From Rhizobium leguminosarum (lineage in GTDB: Bacteria; Pseudomonadota; Alphaproteobacteria; Rhizobiales; Rhizobiaceae): a stretch of 64,000 nucleotides of DNA. The translations under genes were made by a program, and so were the position numbers. This document shows, piece after piece, positions 7,677 to 16,206 of this stretch. The stretch spans positions 5,023,085 through 5,087,084 of the forward strand of contig NZ_JAGIOR010000001.1 in NCBI RefSeq assembly GCF_017876795.1, in the 5' to 3' direction. The notes beneath the pieces are model-generated. The model ran no database searches, had not been told where the DNA came from, and saw nothing but the letters and a program-made list of their open reading frames with translations. Every line of letters starts with the position of its first letter. Position 1 is the stretch's first letter.

Positions 7677-9230
7677 ATGATCGGACTGGAAGAGGTCAGT
7701 CATCGCCACGATGACAGCGCCACGCTGAAAGAAGCCAATCGCATTCCCGCCGGATCGCCTATCCTTGAACTCAAGGGCCTGCAGAAGAATTACGGTCATG
7801 TGCAGGCGCTGAAGCCGGCGACGCTGACCTTTCTCGCCGGTGAAATCCACGCCATCGTCGGCGAAAACGGTGCCGGCAAATCCACCCTGATCAAATTGCT
7901 GACCGGCGTCATTACCCGTACCGCCGGCGAAGTGCTGTGGTGCGGCCAGCCTGTGGGCTTGTCGACGCCAAACGAGGCAATCGCCCGCGGCATCAACGCC
8001 GTCCACCAGGAAGTCGTGCTCTGCCGGCATCTGACGGTCGCCGCCAACCTTTTCCTCGGTGACGAAGTCAACCGCTACGGCCTGATGCGCAAGAAGCAGA
8101 TGCAGAAGCTGGCGCAGGCCGTGCTAGACGATCTCGGCTTCGGTCTGCCGGCCGGCGCGCTGCTCAGCTCGCTGACCATCGGCCAGCAGCAGCTGGTGGC
8201 AACGGCGCGCGCCGCCATGCGCGGTACCCAGTTCCTGATCTTCGACGAACCGACAGCCTATCTGACGCGCCAGGAATCGGCGCAGCTGTTCAAGCTGATC
8301 CGCCGTCTGCAGGGCGAAGGCGTTACCATCGTCTATATCAGCCACCGCATGGAGGAAGTCTTCGAGCTTGCCGACCGTGTCTCGGTGCTGCGCGACGGCA
8401 CGCATGTCGGCACGCGGCTGATCGGCGAGACCAACGATGCCGAACTGATCGCGCTGATGATCAACCGCTCGATCGAACAGATTTATCACAAGGAAGAGAT
8501 CGCCATCGGCGAGACCATCCTTGCCGTCAACGGCCTTTCCGGTCCTGGTTTTGAAGACGTGTCGCTCAGCGTCAAGGCCGGGCAGATCGTCGGGCTCTAC
8601 GGCCTGATCGGCGCCGGGCGCAGCGAATTCGCGCTCGGGCTCTATGGCCGCCAGCCGACAACAGCCGGCGACGTCCAATGGATGGGCAAACGTGTCGACA
8701 TCCGCAACGAACGCACGGCGATGGAGCTCGGCATTGCGCTGGCGCCGGAAAGCCGGCGCGACCAGGGGCTTTGCCTCAACCTGCCGATCGGCCTCAACAT
8801 CAACCTGCCGGTGTTCGGGCGCCTCAGCCACGGGCCGGTCATCAACCACACGCGGGAATCGGCCAACGCCGACAAGCAGATCCGCGATCTCAGCATCAAG
8901 ACGCCGAGCCGGCGTGTTCCAGCCTCCAGCATGTCGGGCGGCAACCAGCAGAAGATCGTCATCGGCAAGTGGCTAAGCCACGGCGCAAGACTGTTCATCT
9001 TCGATGAGCCGACGGTCGGCGTCGACGTCGGCACCAAGGCGGAAATCTACCGGCTGTTCGCCAAGCTTCTGAAGGAGGGCGCGGGCATCATCCTGATCTC
9101 CTCCTACCTGCCTGAAGTTTACGAACTGGCCGACCGGCTGCATGTCTTCCGCAGCGGCAAAATCGTCGCGAGCCATGATTACCACGCGGCAACGCATGAA
9201 GAAGTGCTCAGCGAAGCGATCGGCGTCTGA
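7677..9230 (+). CDS. Sugar ABC transporter ATP-binding protein with two nucleotide-binding domains (RbsA type)
   Basis: The start at ATG 7677 is set by AAGGAGGAGAGG just upstream, giving 517 residues, the usual size for RbsA/MglA proteins. Domain 1 has Walker A GENGAGKST (62-70), signature LTIGQQQ and Walker B FLIFDEPTA. Domain 2 has the degenerate P-loop GLIGAGRSE, signature SGGNQQK and LFIFDEPTVGVDVG. As in the rest of the family, domain 1 probably hydrolyses ATP and domain 2 is mainly structural. It works with the permease that follows and the binding protein before it. Confidence 0.92.
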   Translation: MIGLEEVSHRHDDSATLKEANRIPAGSPILELKGLQKNYGHVQALKPATLTFLAGEIHAIVGENGAGKSTLIKLLTGVITRTAGEVLWCGQPVGLSTPNEAIARGINAVHQEVVLCRHLTVAANLFLGDEVNRYGLMRKKQMQKLAQAVLDDLGFGLPAGALLSSLTIGQQQLVATARAAMRGTQFLIFDEPTAYLTRQESAQLFKLIRRLQGEGVTIVYISHRMEEVFELADRVSVLRDGTHVGTRLIGETNDAELIALMINRSIEQIYHKEEIAIGETILAVNGLSGPGFEDVSLSVKAGQIVGLYGLIGAGRSEFALGLYGRQPTTAGDVQWMGKRVDIRNERTAMELGIALAPESRRDQGLCLNLPIGLNINLPVFGRLSHGPVINHTRESANADKQIRDLSIKTPSRRVPASSMSGGNQQKIVIGKWLSHGARLFIFDEPTVGVDVGTKAEIYRLFAKLLKEGAGIILISSYLPEVYELADRLHVFRSGKIVASHDYHAATHEEVLSEAIGV

Positions 9231-9238
9231 GCACAAGC

Positions 9239-9335
9239 AATTCCAGCAAAAGTGCGTAGCGGTTTTGCGTCCGGAAATTGCGTAAGAACAAAGAGATAGA
9301 GCATTTCCATGGTTTGAAGAAAACGGAAATGCTCT
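9239..9335. repeat. Two rhizobial intergenic repeats, including an 11-bp stem hairpin
   Basis: The first part (about 9239-9283) reads AATTCCAGCAAAAGTGCG and onward to TCCGGAAATTGCG, a form I recognise as frequent between rhizobial genes. The second is a perfect inverted repeat, AGAGCATTTCC (9298-9308) and GGAAATGCTCT (9325-9335), with a 16-nt loop. It ends 16 bp before the permease start. It may tune expression within the operon, but that is inference. Confidence 0.6.
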
Positions 9336-9351
9336 AAGAGGGAGAAAATTC

Positions 9352-10326
9352 ATGACTGCCACCCCTACCGAAATCGTCGCCCCGCCGCCGCGCCGGAAAA
9401 TGAATATCCTGTTCGGCCTGACGCTGATCGGGCTTCTGATCTTCCTCTGGATCGTGCTCGGCTTGGTCACCCCGAGCTTCTGGACGCCGCTCAACATCTC
9501 GAACCTGCTGCGCCAAGGGGCAATGACGGCGATCCTGGCACTCGGCCAGACCTTCGTCATCATCACCGCCGGCATCGACCTTTCGGTCGGCGCCATTGTC
9601 GGCTTCTGTACCGTGATCATCGCCTGGCTGCTGCAGGCGGGCGTGCCGATCTGGGGTGCGATCGTGCTGACGCTGCTCATCGGCGTGGCGATCGGCGCCT
9701 TCCATGGTTTCGGCATCGTCCATATGGGCCTGCCGCCGTTCATCATCACGCTGGCAACGCTGACCTCGCTGCGTGGCATCGGCCTGTTGATCACCAATGG
9801 CTCGACGATCAACATCACCAATGAGAATTTCAGCAATTTCGCCCGCGCCGATCTGCTCAGCATTCCGAGCCTGTTCTGGATGGTCATCCTGGTGGCGGTG
9901 CCCTCCTTCATCTTCCTGCATCTGAGCCGCTGGGGCCGCTATCTCTTTGCGGTCGGCTCGAACGCCGAAGCCGCCCGCCTTTCCGGCGTCAACGTCAAGC
10001 GCATGATCTACCTCGCCTATATCCTCTCTGCCTCCTTTGCCGCCTTCGTCGGCGTGCTGCTTGCCTCGCGCATTGCGATCGGCAATGCGACGCAGGCCGA
10101 CGGCTGGGAACTGCAGGCGATCGCCTCCTCCGTCATCGGCGGCACCAGCCTGTTCGGCGCGGTCGGTTCGGTGCACGGCCCGCTGATCGGCGCCTTCATT
10201 CTCGCCACCATCAACAACGGCGCCAACCTTCTGAACGTCAACTCCTTCTGGCAGCGCATCATCACCGGTCTGCTGATCATCGTGATCGTCTTCTTCGACC
10301 AGTTGCGCCGCCGCCGGAGCAATTGA
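9352..10326 (+). CDS. Sugar ABC transporter permease (RbsC/BPD_transp_2 type)
   Basis: This 324-residue protein has about 8-10 hydrophobic segments. It carries the CUT2 permease hallmarks GIDLSVGAIVG (about 79-89) and, near the C-terminus, a conserved cytoplasmic segment with VIGGTSLFGAVGSVHGPLIGA. The start ATG 9352 has AGAGGGAGAA upstream. The family forms the homodimeric pore with one RbsA-type ATPase. It is the third transporter gene of the cluster, between the ATPase and the dehydrogenase. Confidence 0.92.
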   Translation: MTATPTEIVAPPPRRKMNILFGLTLIGLLIFLWIVLGLVTPSFWTPLNISNLLRQGAMTAILALGQTFVIITAGIDLSVGAIVGFCTVIIAWLLQAGVPIWGAIVLTLLIGVAIGAFHGFGIVHMGLPPFIITLATLTSLRGIGLLITNGSTINITNENFSNFARADLLSIPSLFWMVILVAVPSFIFLHLSRWGRYLFAVGSNAEAARLSGVNVKRMIYLAYILSASFAAFVGVLLASRIAIGNATQADGWELQAIASSVIGGTSLFGAVGSVHGPLIGAFILATINNGANLLNVNSFWQRIITGLLIIVIVFFDQLRRRRSN

Positions 10327-10387
10327 GCGACACAGAAGCCGGTCGTACAGGCCGGCTTCGTCAACTCCCAAGAATGCGAGACCCGTC

Positions 10388-11407
10388 ATGAAAGCAGTTG
10401 TTTGCCGGGAACCCGGCGTGCTCGAGATCGTCGAGCGTCCTTCGTCTGTGGCACCGGCAGCCGGCTGGGTGCGCCTGGCGGTCAGCCATGTCGGCATCTG
10501 CGGCACCGACTATCATATCTTCGAGGGCAAACACCCTTTCCTCGAATATCCCCGGATCATGGGCCACGAGATCTCGGCAACGGTGCTGGAAGCCGGCGAA
10601 GGCGTTGCCACGGCTGTGGGAACACCCGTCATCGTCAATCCCTATCTGTCGTGCGGCCAATGCGTCGCCTGCCGCCAGGGCAAGGCGAATTGCTGCACCA
10701 ATATCAAGGTGCTCGGCGTCCACACGGACGGCGCCTTCTGCGAGGAGATTTTGGTTCCGGCCGGTAACCTCTATGCCGCCGAGGGCTTAAGCCTCGAGGC
10801 GGCGGCAACCGTCGAGTTCCTGGCGATCGGCGCCCATGCGGTGCGCCGCTCGATGACCGGCGCCGGCGCGCGAGCGCTTGTCATCGGCGCCGGGCCGATC
10901 GGGCTCGGGGCAGCGATCTTCTCACGCATCGCCGGCCATCAGGTGACATTGCTCGACACCAGTGCCGAGCGGCTGCAGATGGCCTCGGAGCGCTTCGGCT
11001 TCACCTCCGGCATCGTCGCCAATGAGCAAACGTCGGATGCCGTGCGCGAAAAAACCGCTGGCGACGGTTTCGACGTGGTCTTCGACGCCACGGGCTACGG
11101 CCCTTCGATGGAAAAAGCCTTCTCCTTCGTCGCCCATGGCGGCGCACTGGTGCTGGTCAGCGTTGTCAAGGACGACATCCGCTTCTCCGACCCGGAATTC
11201 CATAAGCGCGAAATGATGGTGATCGGCAGCCGCAACGCCACCCGCGCCGATTTCGAACATGTGGCTGATTCGATCGCCAAAGGCCTCGTGCCCGTCGACA
11301 AACTCATCACCCACCGCACGACGCTCGCCGACACGCCCCGCGACCTCGCCCGCTGGGCGCATGAGAAGAACGGGCTGATCAAGGCGGTGATCAGGGTTGG
11401 TGGTTAG
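10388..11407 (+). CDS. Zinc-dependent medium-chain alcohol dehydrogenase (L-galactonate/threonine/sorbitol dehydrogenase-like)
   Basis: This 339-residue protein has catalytic zinc ligands in GICGTD (Cys38) and GHE (His60, Glu61), the structural zinc cysteines in CGQCVACRQGKANCC (Cys89, 92, 95, 103) and a Rossmann motif VIGAGPIGLG (about 162). It oxidises a secondary alcohol on a polyol or sugar acid with NAD(P). In this cluster it could act on a 2-keto-3-deoxy acid or on an aldonate such as L-galactonate. It follows the permease after a 61-bp gap that holds a stem-loop (10335-10359) with no T-run. It is probably the last gene of the operon. Confidence 0.85.
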   Translation: MKAVVCREPGVLEIVERPSSVAPAAGWVRLAVSHVGICGTDYHIFEGKHPFLEYPRIMGHEISATVLEAGEGVATAVGTPVIVNPYLSCGQCVACRQGKANCCTNIKVLGVHTDGAFCEEILVPAGNLYAAEGLSLEAAATVEFLAIGAHAVRRSMTGAGARALVIGAGPIGLGAAIFSRIAGHQVTLLDTSAERLQMASERFGFTSGIVANEQTSDAVREKTAGDGFDVVFDATGYGPSMEKAFSFVAHGGALVLVSVVKDDIRFSDPEFHKREMMVIGSRNATRADFEHVADSIAKGLVPVDKLITHRTTLADTPRDLARWAHEKNGLIKAVIRVGG

Positions 11408-11472
11408 GGTATTTTAGGTAGGATGTGGAGCGGTTTGCGCCCGCTTCAGAGGACCGGATGTCGTCGAGACTA

Positions 11473-11612
11473 GCCCCTCATCCGCCTGCCGGCACCTTCT
11501 CCCCGTAAACGGGGCGAAGGGATATGCCGCGACCTCTCCGCTCCCCACCCACCTCTCGCATGGCACGTCCCCTCTCCCCGTTTTTACGGGGAGAGGGTTA
11601 GGGTGAGGGGCA
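11473..11612. repeat. Mosaic intergenic repeat, copy 1
   Basis: About 140 bp bounded by GCCCCTCATCC and its complement-like end GGTGAGGGGC. It contains inner hairpins (CCCCGTAAACGGGG; CCCCGTTTTTACGGGG). Five further copies occur in this window. It resembles the rhizobial RIME-type class of mosaic palindromic elements, though I cannot assign the subtype. Confidence 0.75.
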
Positions 11613-11647
11613 GCGGTTGAGCACTGCGATCGTGTCAGCGGCGATCG

Positions 11648-12373
11648 CTAAACCATCGCCATAATCGCCCTGCACATCTCCCTGACGACCGCACTATCCG
11701 TCCGGTTCGCGCTTTTCGCCTCGAAACCAAAGGCGACCGCGCGGGGGTCGGCGCTTTCTATAGGTGAGCTGCAGGAACCATGGACCTCGCGAGCGCCGGT
11801 TGTCTGCAAGATGGCGGTGACATTGGCGGGGCGGATGCCGCTGCCGGGCATGATGGATATGCGGCCGGCGGCCCTTGCCGAAAGGCGATTCAGGGTTTCG
11901 AGTCCGTCGGCCGCCTTCAGCGCGCAGCCGGAGGTCAGGATGCGTTCGCAGCCGAGCTCGACCGCCTGTTCCAGCGCATAGTCGGCATCCGGCACCAGAT
12001 CGAAAGCCCGATGCAGCGTCGAGCCGAGGTCGAAGGCATGCGCCTTCAGACGGTGGATCAGCGGCATGTCGAGCGTGCCGTCGGTGCGGTTGGCGCCGAT
12101 GACGACGCCGGCAAGGCCTGAGGCGCGCACGGCATCGATATCGAGCATCATCGCTTCCTCATCTTTCCAGTCGAAGATGAAGGGACCGGCATGCGGGCGG
12201 ATCATCGCGTAGACGGGAATGCGCACCCTGGCGGCGATCCGCATCAGGCTCGGCAGCGGCGTCAGACCGCCGAGCTCCAGCGCCGAACAAAGCTCGATGC
12301 GGTCGGCGCCGCCCTCGATCGCGGCGGCGAGGCCGTCGGCGCTATCCACACACACTTCCAGCAGGACGGTCAC
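11648..12373 (-). CDS. cutC: CutC-family protein (copper homeostasis annotation)
   Basis: This 241-residue TIM-barrel protein has the family signatures LLEVCVDS at the N-terminus, GADRIELCSALELGGLTPS-like (here ...GGLTPLPSL, about 20-40), MIRPHAGPFIF, VVIGANRTDG and MPGSGIRPANV. CutC was named for copper tolerance, but its biochemical role is unsettled. Its start overlaps the stop of the LysR gene by 4 bp (ATGA type), so the two are translated as a unit. No metal-binding residues point clearly to copper here. Confidence 0.9.
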   Translation of the reverse strand: MTVLLEVCVDSADGLAAAIEGGADRIELCSALELGGLTPLPSLMRIAARVRIPVYAMIRPHAGPFIFDWKDEEAMMLDIDAVRASGLAGVVIGANRTDGTLDMPLIHRLKAHAFDLGSTLHRAFDLVPDADYALEQAVELGCERILTSGCALKAADGLETLNRLSARAAGRISIMPGSGIRPANVTAILQTTGAREVHGSCSSPIESADPRAVAFGFEAKSANRTDSAVVREMCRAIMAMV

Positions 12374-13629
12374 GCTGTGCTCTCCTTGGCTTTGTCGCGT
12401 GCCATGGTCGGCGCGACGGCTTCCGACGTAATTCTCGCCGCCGCCTCGATGATGACGGCACAGGCATCGGCAGCAGCTTTGCGATGGTTGAAGGCGACGT
12501 GATAGGACATCGGCAGATGCTCGTCGAGATCGACGATGCGCACCTTGTCGGCGATCGGCATGGCGCTGACCCGACCGAGGAAGGAGACGTAGCCGTGATT
12601 GGCGACGAGGTCGACGATCACAGGCAGCGAATCTGCCGCGGTGATATCCCGGCTGCGCAAGCGCCGGTTCGGCGCGCGCTCGTCGCTGAAGGCCATGGCC
12701 GCGTGGCCGAGGCCGGTGCGCGGGCTCGGCATGCAGATCGCGTGGCCGGCGACGAGATCGGCGACGGTGGTTTCGGTACTTAACGGCGGTGCGATCACCA
12801 CCATCTCGGTCTGCAGCAATTCGCGATGGCGGAAGCTTTCAAGGCCGAAGACCGAATCGAGGATCGCCACATCGATGCGGCCGCTCTTCAGCGCCTCGCG
12901 CAGATCGTCGGCTGTCATCGAAACCAGCGAGATCGCATTGTTGTTGCGGCGTGCATTCCATTCGGAGACCAGCGAGCCCAGGCAGCGGGCCACCCAGCTT
13001 TCCGATCCGGTGGGAATGATCGAGCCGATGCGCAGCGACCTCGCAGCGCGCCGATACCGCTCATCGGCCGATGATTTAAGATCGTTCCAGGCCTGGCTGA
13101 TCGTCGTGAAGATCTGATAGGCGCGCCTGCCCTCCTCCGTCAGCACCGAACCCTGCGCCTGCCGCTCGAACAGGCGGTGACCTAGAAATTTCTCAAGATT
13201 GGCAAGCTGAAGCGAAAGCTGCGGCTGCCCCAAGCGAAGGCGGCGGGCGGCCCGATTGATGCTGCCCTGGTCGGCCACTTCCAGAAAACGCTCGATGGTG
13301 ACGACCTTGACGGGGATGCGTGATGCCCAGGCATCGGTGACCTCAATGGCGTCGTTGGCGGCGCAGTCATGGCCGGTGAATTGGCCGAGCTCACCGATCG
13401 CGGCGGTGATCGGCGCCAGGCCTTCCAGCACCCTGCCGCTGGCGATGAGCATTACCAGCTCGCCGGAGGCGCGTTCCGTCAGCTTCATCGCCAGCTCGGT
13501 TTCGAGATGATGGATGGCCGCGGACACGGTCGAGGGCGACAGCTGAAAGCGCCGCCCCGTCTCGCGCACCGAACCGGAGGTCAGAACATGGTGGGCTGTG
13601 AACAGGGCACCAAGATGCAAACGAGCCAC
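12370..13629 (-). CDS. LysR-type regulator with two tandem helix-turn-helix domains
   Basis: At 419 residues this is about 120 longer than a normal LysR protein. The standard LysR helix-turn-helix is internal (about residues 110-170: FLEVADQGSINRAARRLRLGQPQLS and the following LEKFLGHRLFERQAQG), followed by a periplasmic-binding-like effector domain (about 190-400). A second LysR-like helix-turn-helix precedes it (about 5-60: TAHHVLTSGSVRETGRRF, then SPSTVSAAIHHLETEL). Two consecutive DNA-binding domains in one chain are uncommon. It is co-transcribed with cutC and divergent from the osmoprotectant transporter, which starts 414 bp away. Either could be a target. Confidence 0.85.
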   Translation of the reverse strand: MARLHLGALFTAHHVLTSGSVRETGRRFQLSPSTVSAAIHHLETELAMKLTERASGELVMLIASGRVLEGLAPITAAIGELGQFTGHDCAANDAIEVTDAWASRIPVKVVTIERFLEVADQGSINRAARRLRLGQPQLSLQLANLEKFLGHRLFERQAQGSVLTEEGRRAYQIFTTISQAWNDLKSSADERYRRAARSLRIGSIIPTGSESWVARCLGSLVSEWNARRNNNAISLVSMTADDLREALKSGRIDVAILDSVFGLESFRHRELLQTEMVVIAPPLSTETTVADLVAGHAICMPSPRTGLGHAAMAFSDERAPNRRLRSRDITAADSLPVIVDLVANHGYVSFLGRVSAMPIADKVRIVDLDEHLPMSYHVAFNHRKAAADACAVIIEAAARITSEAVAPTMARDKAKESTA

Positions 13630-14043
13630 CTCCGGAAAGCGCTGGAAAAACCGGACGATATGATGTGTTCATGAAAAAAGATATCCCTGCTTTCGCAGAG
13701 GCGGGCTATCGTTTCCGCATAGAAAAATCCGGGCGGCGGAAATCCGCAACAGAGCACCGGAACATCGCGGAAACACGCAAGGGGACAAAAACAAATCGCG
13801 CCGGCCCTGGAAAAGGGAATGCGTTTCCGCGCGCGGAAGGGCATTCGCCGCCATAATCGTGGCGCGGCTGCAAATACTAGAGGGGGCTTGCATCGATTTT
13901 TCAGGCGTGCACGCTATTTCCATGAGGCACGCAATTCCGGCATGGCGGCCGTGTGGTCGCCGGTGCCGGCGTATTTTCTGCGCGCGCAGGCCTCCCGCCG
14001 AGGTTTGCGCCATATTCAACGGTGTTAACGAAGGGGACTTTCC
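13630..14043. other. 414-bp intergenic region between the LysR and betaine-type transporter genes
   Basis: No gene is convincing here. The stretch must hold both divergent promoters. It contains a 30-bp palindrome (13817-13846, listed separately). The transporter start at 14044 is preceded by AAGGGGACTTTCC. Confidence 0.6.
13817..13846. repeat. 30-bp near-perfect palindrome upstream of the transporter
   Basis: The arms are GAATGCGTTTCCGCGC and the reverse complement of GCGCGGAAGGGCATTC, matching at 14 of 16 positions around a GCGC centre. It lies about 200 bp before the binding-protein gene and could be an operator or a repeat. I did not find a second copy in the window by eye. Confidence 0.5.
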
Positions 14044-14952
14044 ATGCTGAAGAAACTCGCACTCGCCGTCTCGCTCTCCGCCTTCGCGGCGGGTGCCGCG
14101 CACGCCGCCGATGTCGTCGTCTCGTCGAAGATCGACACCGAAGGCACGCTGCTCGGCAACGTCATCGCGCTCGCGCTCGAAGCCAACGGCATCAAGACGC
14201 AGGACCGCATTGCGCTTGGCGCCACACCCGTCGTGCGCAAGGCGATCACCGCTGGCGAAATCGACATCTATCCTGAATATACCGGCAATGCCGGCTTCTT
14301 CTTCAACAAGGCCGATGACGCCGCCTGGAAGAATATCGACCAGGGTTATGAGCTGGCAAAGAAGCTCGATTACGACGCGAACAAGATCGTCTGGCTGACG
14401 CCGTCGCCGGCTAATAACACCTGGGCGCTCGCTGTGCGCAGCGACGTTGCCGGCCCGAACAAGCTGAAGAGCCTGACGGACTTCGGCAAATGGATCGCCG
14501 GCGGCGGTGCCGCCAAGCTTGCCGCCTCGGCCGAATTCGTCAATTCGGCCGGCGCGCTTCCCGCCTTCCAGACGACCTACGGCTTCCAGCTGAAGCCCGA
14601 CCAGATGGTGGTCCTTTCCGGCGGCGACACGGCGGCGACGATCAAGGCGGCCGCCGACCAGACGAACGGCGTCAACACCGCCATGGTCTACGGCACGGAT
14701 GGCGCGATCGAAGCGGCCGAACTGACCGTTCTCGAAGACGACAAGAACGTGCAGCAGGTCTATGCGCCCACCCCGATCATCCGCGAGGAGGTTCTGAAGG
14801 CCAATCCGAAGATCGAGGAAGTGCTCTCGCCGATCTTCAAGAGCCTGACCGCCGACGAACTGCGCAAGCTCAATGCCAAGATCCAGGTCGACGGCGAGCC
14901 GGCAAAGTCCGTCGCAGAAGCCTATCTCAAGGAAAAAGGCTTCCTGAAGTAA
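14044..14952 (+). CDS. osmF: Osmoprotectant/betaine-type ABC transporter substrate-binding protein (YehZ/OsmF-like)
   Basis: This 302-residue protein begins with a signal peptide (KKLALAVSLSAFAAGAAHA) and has the OpuAC-type fold with SKIDTEGTLLGNVIALALE, GEIDIYPEYTGN (about 77-88) and the C-terminal VDGEPAKSVAEAYLKEKG. The EYTGN motif is typical of binding proteins for quaternary amines. Gene order binding protein, long permease, ATPase, short permease matches E. coli yehZYXW, where it encodes a low-affinity betaine importer. A hairpin with a T-run follows the gene. The substrate is inferred; choline or betaine is likeliest. Confidence 0.85.
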   Translation: MLKKLALAVSLSAFAAGAAHAADVVVSSKIDTEGTLLGNVIALALEANGIKTQDRIALGATPVVRKAITAGEIDIYPEYTGNAGFFFNKADDAAWKNIDQGYELAKKLDYDANKIVWLTPSPANNTWALAVRSDVAGPNKLKSLTDFGKWIAGGGAAKLAASAEFVNSAGALPAFQTTYGFQLKPDQMVVLSGGDTAATIKAAADQTNGVNTAMVYGTDGAIEAAELTVLEDDKNVQQVYAPTPIIREEVLKANPKIEEVLSPIFKSLTADELRKLNAKIQVDGEPAKSVAEAYLKEKGFLK

Positions 14953-14961
14953 TCATCACTC

Positions 14962-14993
14962 GCTCCGCCCGGTTGCGGGCGGAGCCTCTTTTT
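14962..14993 (+). terminator. Hairpin with T-run after the binding-protein gene
   Basis: A perfect 10-bp stem (GCTCCGCCCG at 14962-14971, CGGGCGGAGC at 14976-14985) has a GTTG loop and is followed by CTCTTTTT. It sits between osmF-like and the permease gene and would partly terminate transcription, as at 7562 and 36909. Confidence 0.8.
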
Positions 14994-15039
14994 GCTGATA
15001 AGGTTGGCCGGACGGGATTGCTCAGACAGGGTTGATTTG

Positions 15040-16206
15040 ATGGAAGAAACCTCAGCGGTCCGCAGGCTGGACCGGCTCGGCGTGGTTTTGGTGGCCGGTG
15101 GCATCGCGGCGACAGCACTGATGCCCTTCATCTACGTCAAGGCGAACCGCATCGCCGCCGGCAAGCCGATGCTGCTGACGCAGCTTCTTCCCCAGCCCGC
15201 CGTCATCATCCTCACCTTGCTTCTCGTTCTCGCCGCTTTCGCCACGCTGTTGCTGCGCAATGCCCTCGCCCGGCTTGCCATCGCCACACTCTGCCTTGCG
15301 GCGCTGATCGTTGCGATCGGCCTTGTCTCGACGGCGGCGACGCCGCCCGGCAGCACGGTGGCGCGGATGACGCCCGGCGGCGGTTTCTGGGCGCTGTTTG
15401 CGGTGATCGGGCTCGTCATCTCGGATGCGCTGGTGAAAATCCGGCTGGCGCCGTGGATGCGGGTGGCAGCCCTTGCGGCCTATGCGGCGCTGCTTTTCAT
15501 CTCGCTTTCCTCCGGCCTGCTCGACAGCCTTTCGATCATGAAGGAGTTCTCGACACGGGCGCCGCAATTCGAGACGGAAGCGATCTCGCATCTGCTCCTG
15601 GCCTTCGGCTCACTTGCCATCGCCATTATTCTCGGTCTGCCGCTCGGCATCCTCTGCTTCTGGGTGCCGAAGCTGCGGGCCATCGTGCTGCAGGGGCTCA
15701 GCCTGATCCAGACGATCCCGAGCCTGGCGCTCTTCGGCCTGCTGATGTTGCCGCTCGGTTATCTCGCCACCCATGTGCCGCTGGCGGCCGCAATCGGCAT
15801 TCGTGGCATCGGTACGGCGCCGGCCTTAATCGCGCTGGTGCTCTATTCGCTGCTGCCGATCGTCGCTAACACCGTCGTCGGTCTTGAGGGCGTCGACCCT
15901 TCGGTGCGGGATGCCGCGGCCGGCATGGGGCTGACGCGCCGGCAGATCCTCACCGGCATCGACATGCCGCTTGCCTTTCCCGTCATCCTCACCGGCATCC
16001 GCATCGTGCTGGTGCAGGCGATCGGCATGGTGACGATCGCGGCACTGATCGGCGGCGGCGGCTTCGGCATCTTCATCTTCCAGGGGCTCGGGCAGACGGC
16101 CATGGACCTCGTCCTGCTCGGCGCCGTGCCGACCGTGTTCTTCGCCTTCTCATCGGCCGTCATCCTCGATGCGGTCATCGACAGCATCCGGGGATCCGCC
16201 GCATGA
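15040..16206 (+). CDS. yehY: Osmoprotectant ABC transporter permease, long form (YehY-like)
   Basis: The protein has 388 residues from ATG 15040. Four hydrophobic segments occupy the N-terminal 170 residues, before the transport core (about 185-380) with SLIQTIPSLALFGLLMLPLG and the EAA-loop region GVDPSVRDAAAGMGLTRRQI. The extra N-terminal membrane part and total length match YehY (about 385) rather than ordinary OpuCB permeases. The next ATPase gene starts within its stop codon (ATGA at 16203-16206), so they are coupled. It forms the pore with the short permease two genes on. Confidence 0.88.
   Translation: MEETSAVRRLDRLGVVLVAGGIAATALMPFIYVKANRIAAGKPMLLTQLLPQPAVIILTLLLVLAAFATLLLRNALARLAIATLCLAALIVAIGLVSTAATPPGSTVARMTPGGGFWALFAVIGLVISDALVKIRLAPWMRVAALAAYAALLFISLSSGLLDSLSIMKEFSTRAPQFETEAISHLLLAFGSLAIAIILGLPLGILCFWVPKLRAIVLQGLSLIQTIPSLALFGLLMLPLGYLATHVPLAAAIGIRGIGTAPALIALVLYSLLPIVANTVVGLEGVDPSVRDAAAGMGLTRRQILTGIDMPLAFPVILTGIRIVLVQAIGMVTIAALIGGGGFGIFIFQGLGQTAMDLVLLGAVPTVFFAFSSAVILDAVIDSIRGSAA

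Noticed and set aside
13665..13856. 63-codon open frame upstream of the betaine-type transporter
   Set aside because: The composition is not protein-like and it spans part of a palindrome. No start signal.
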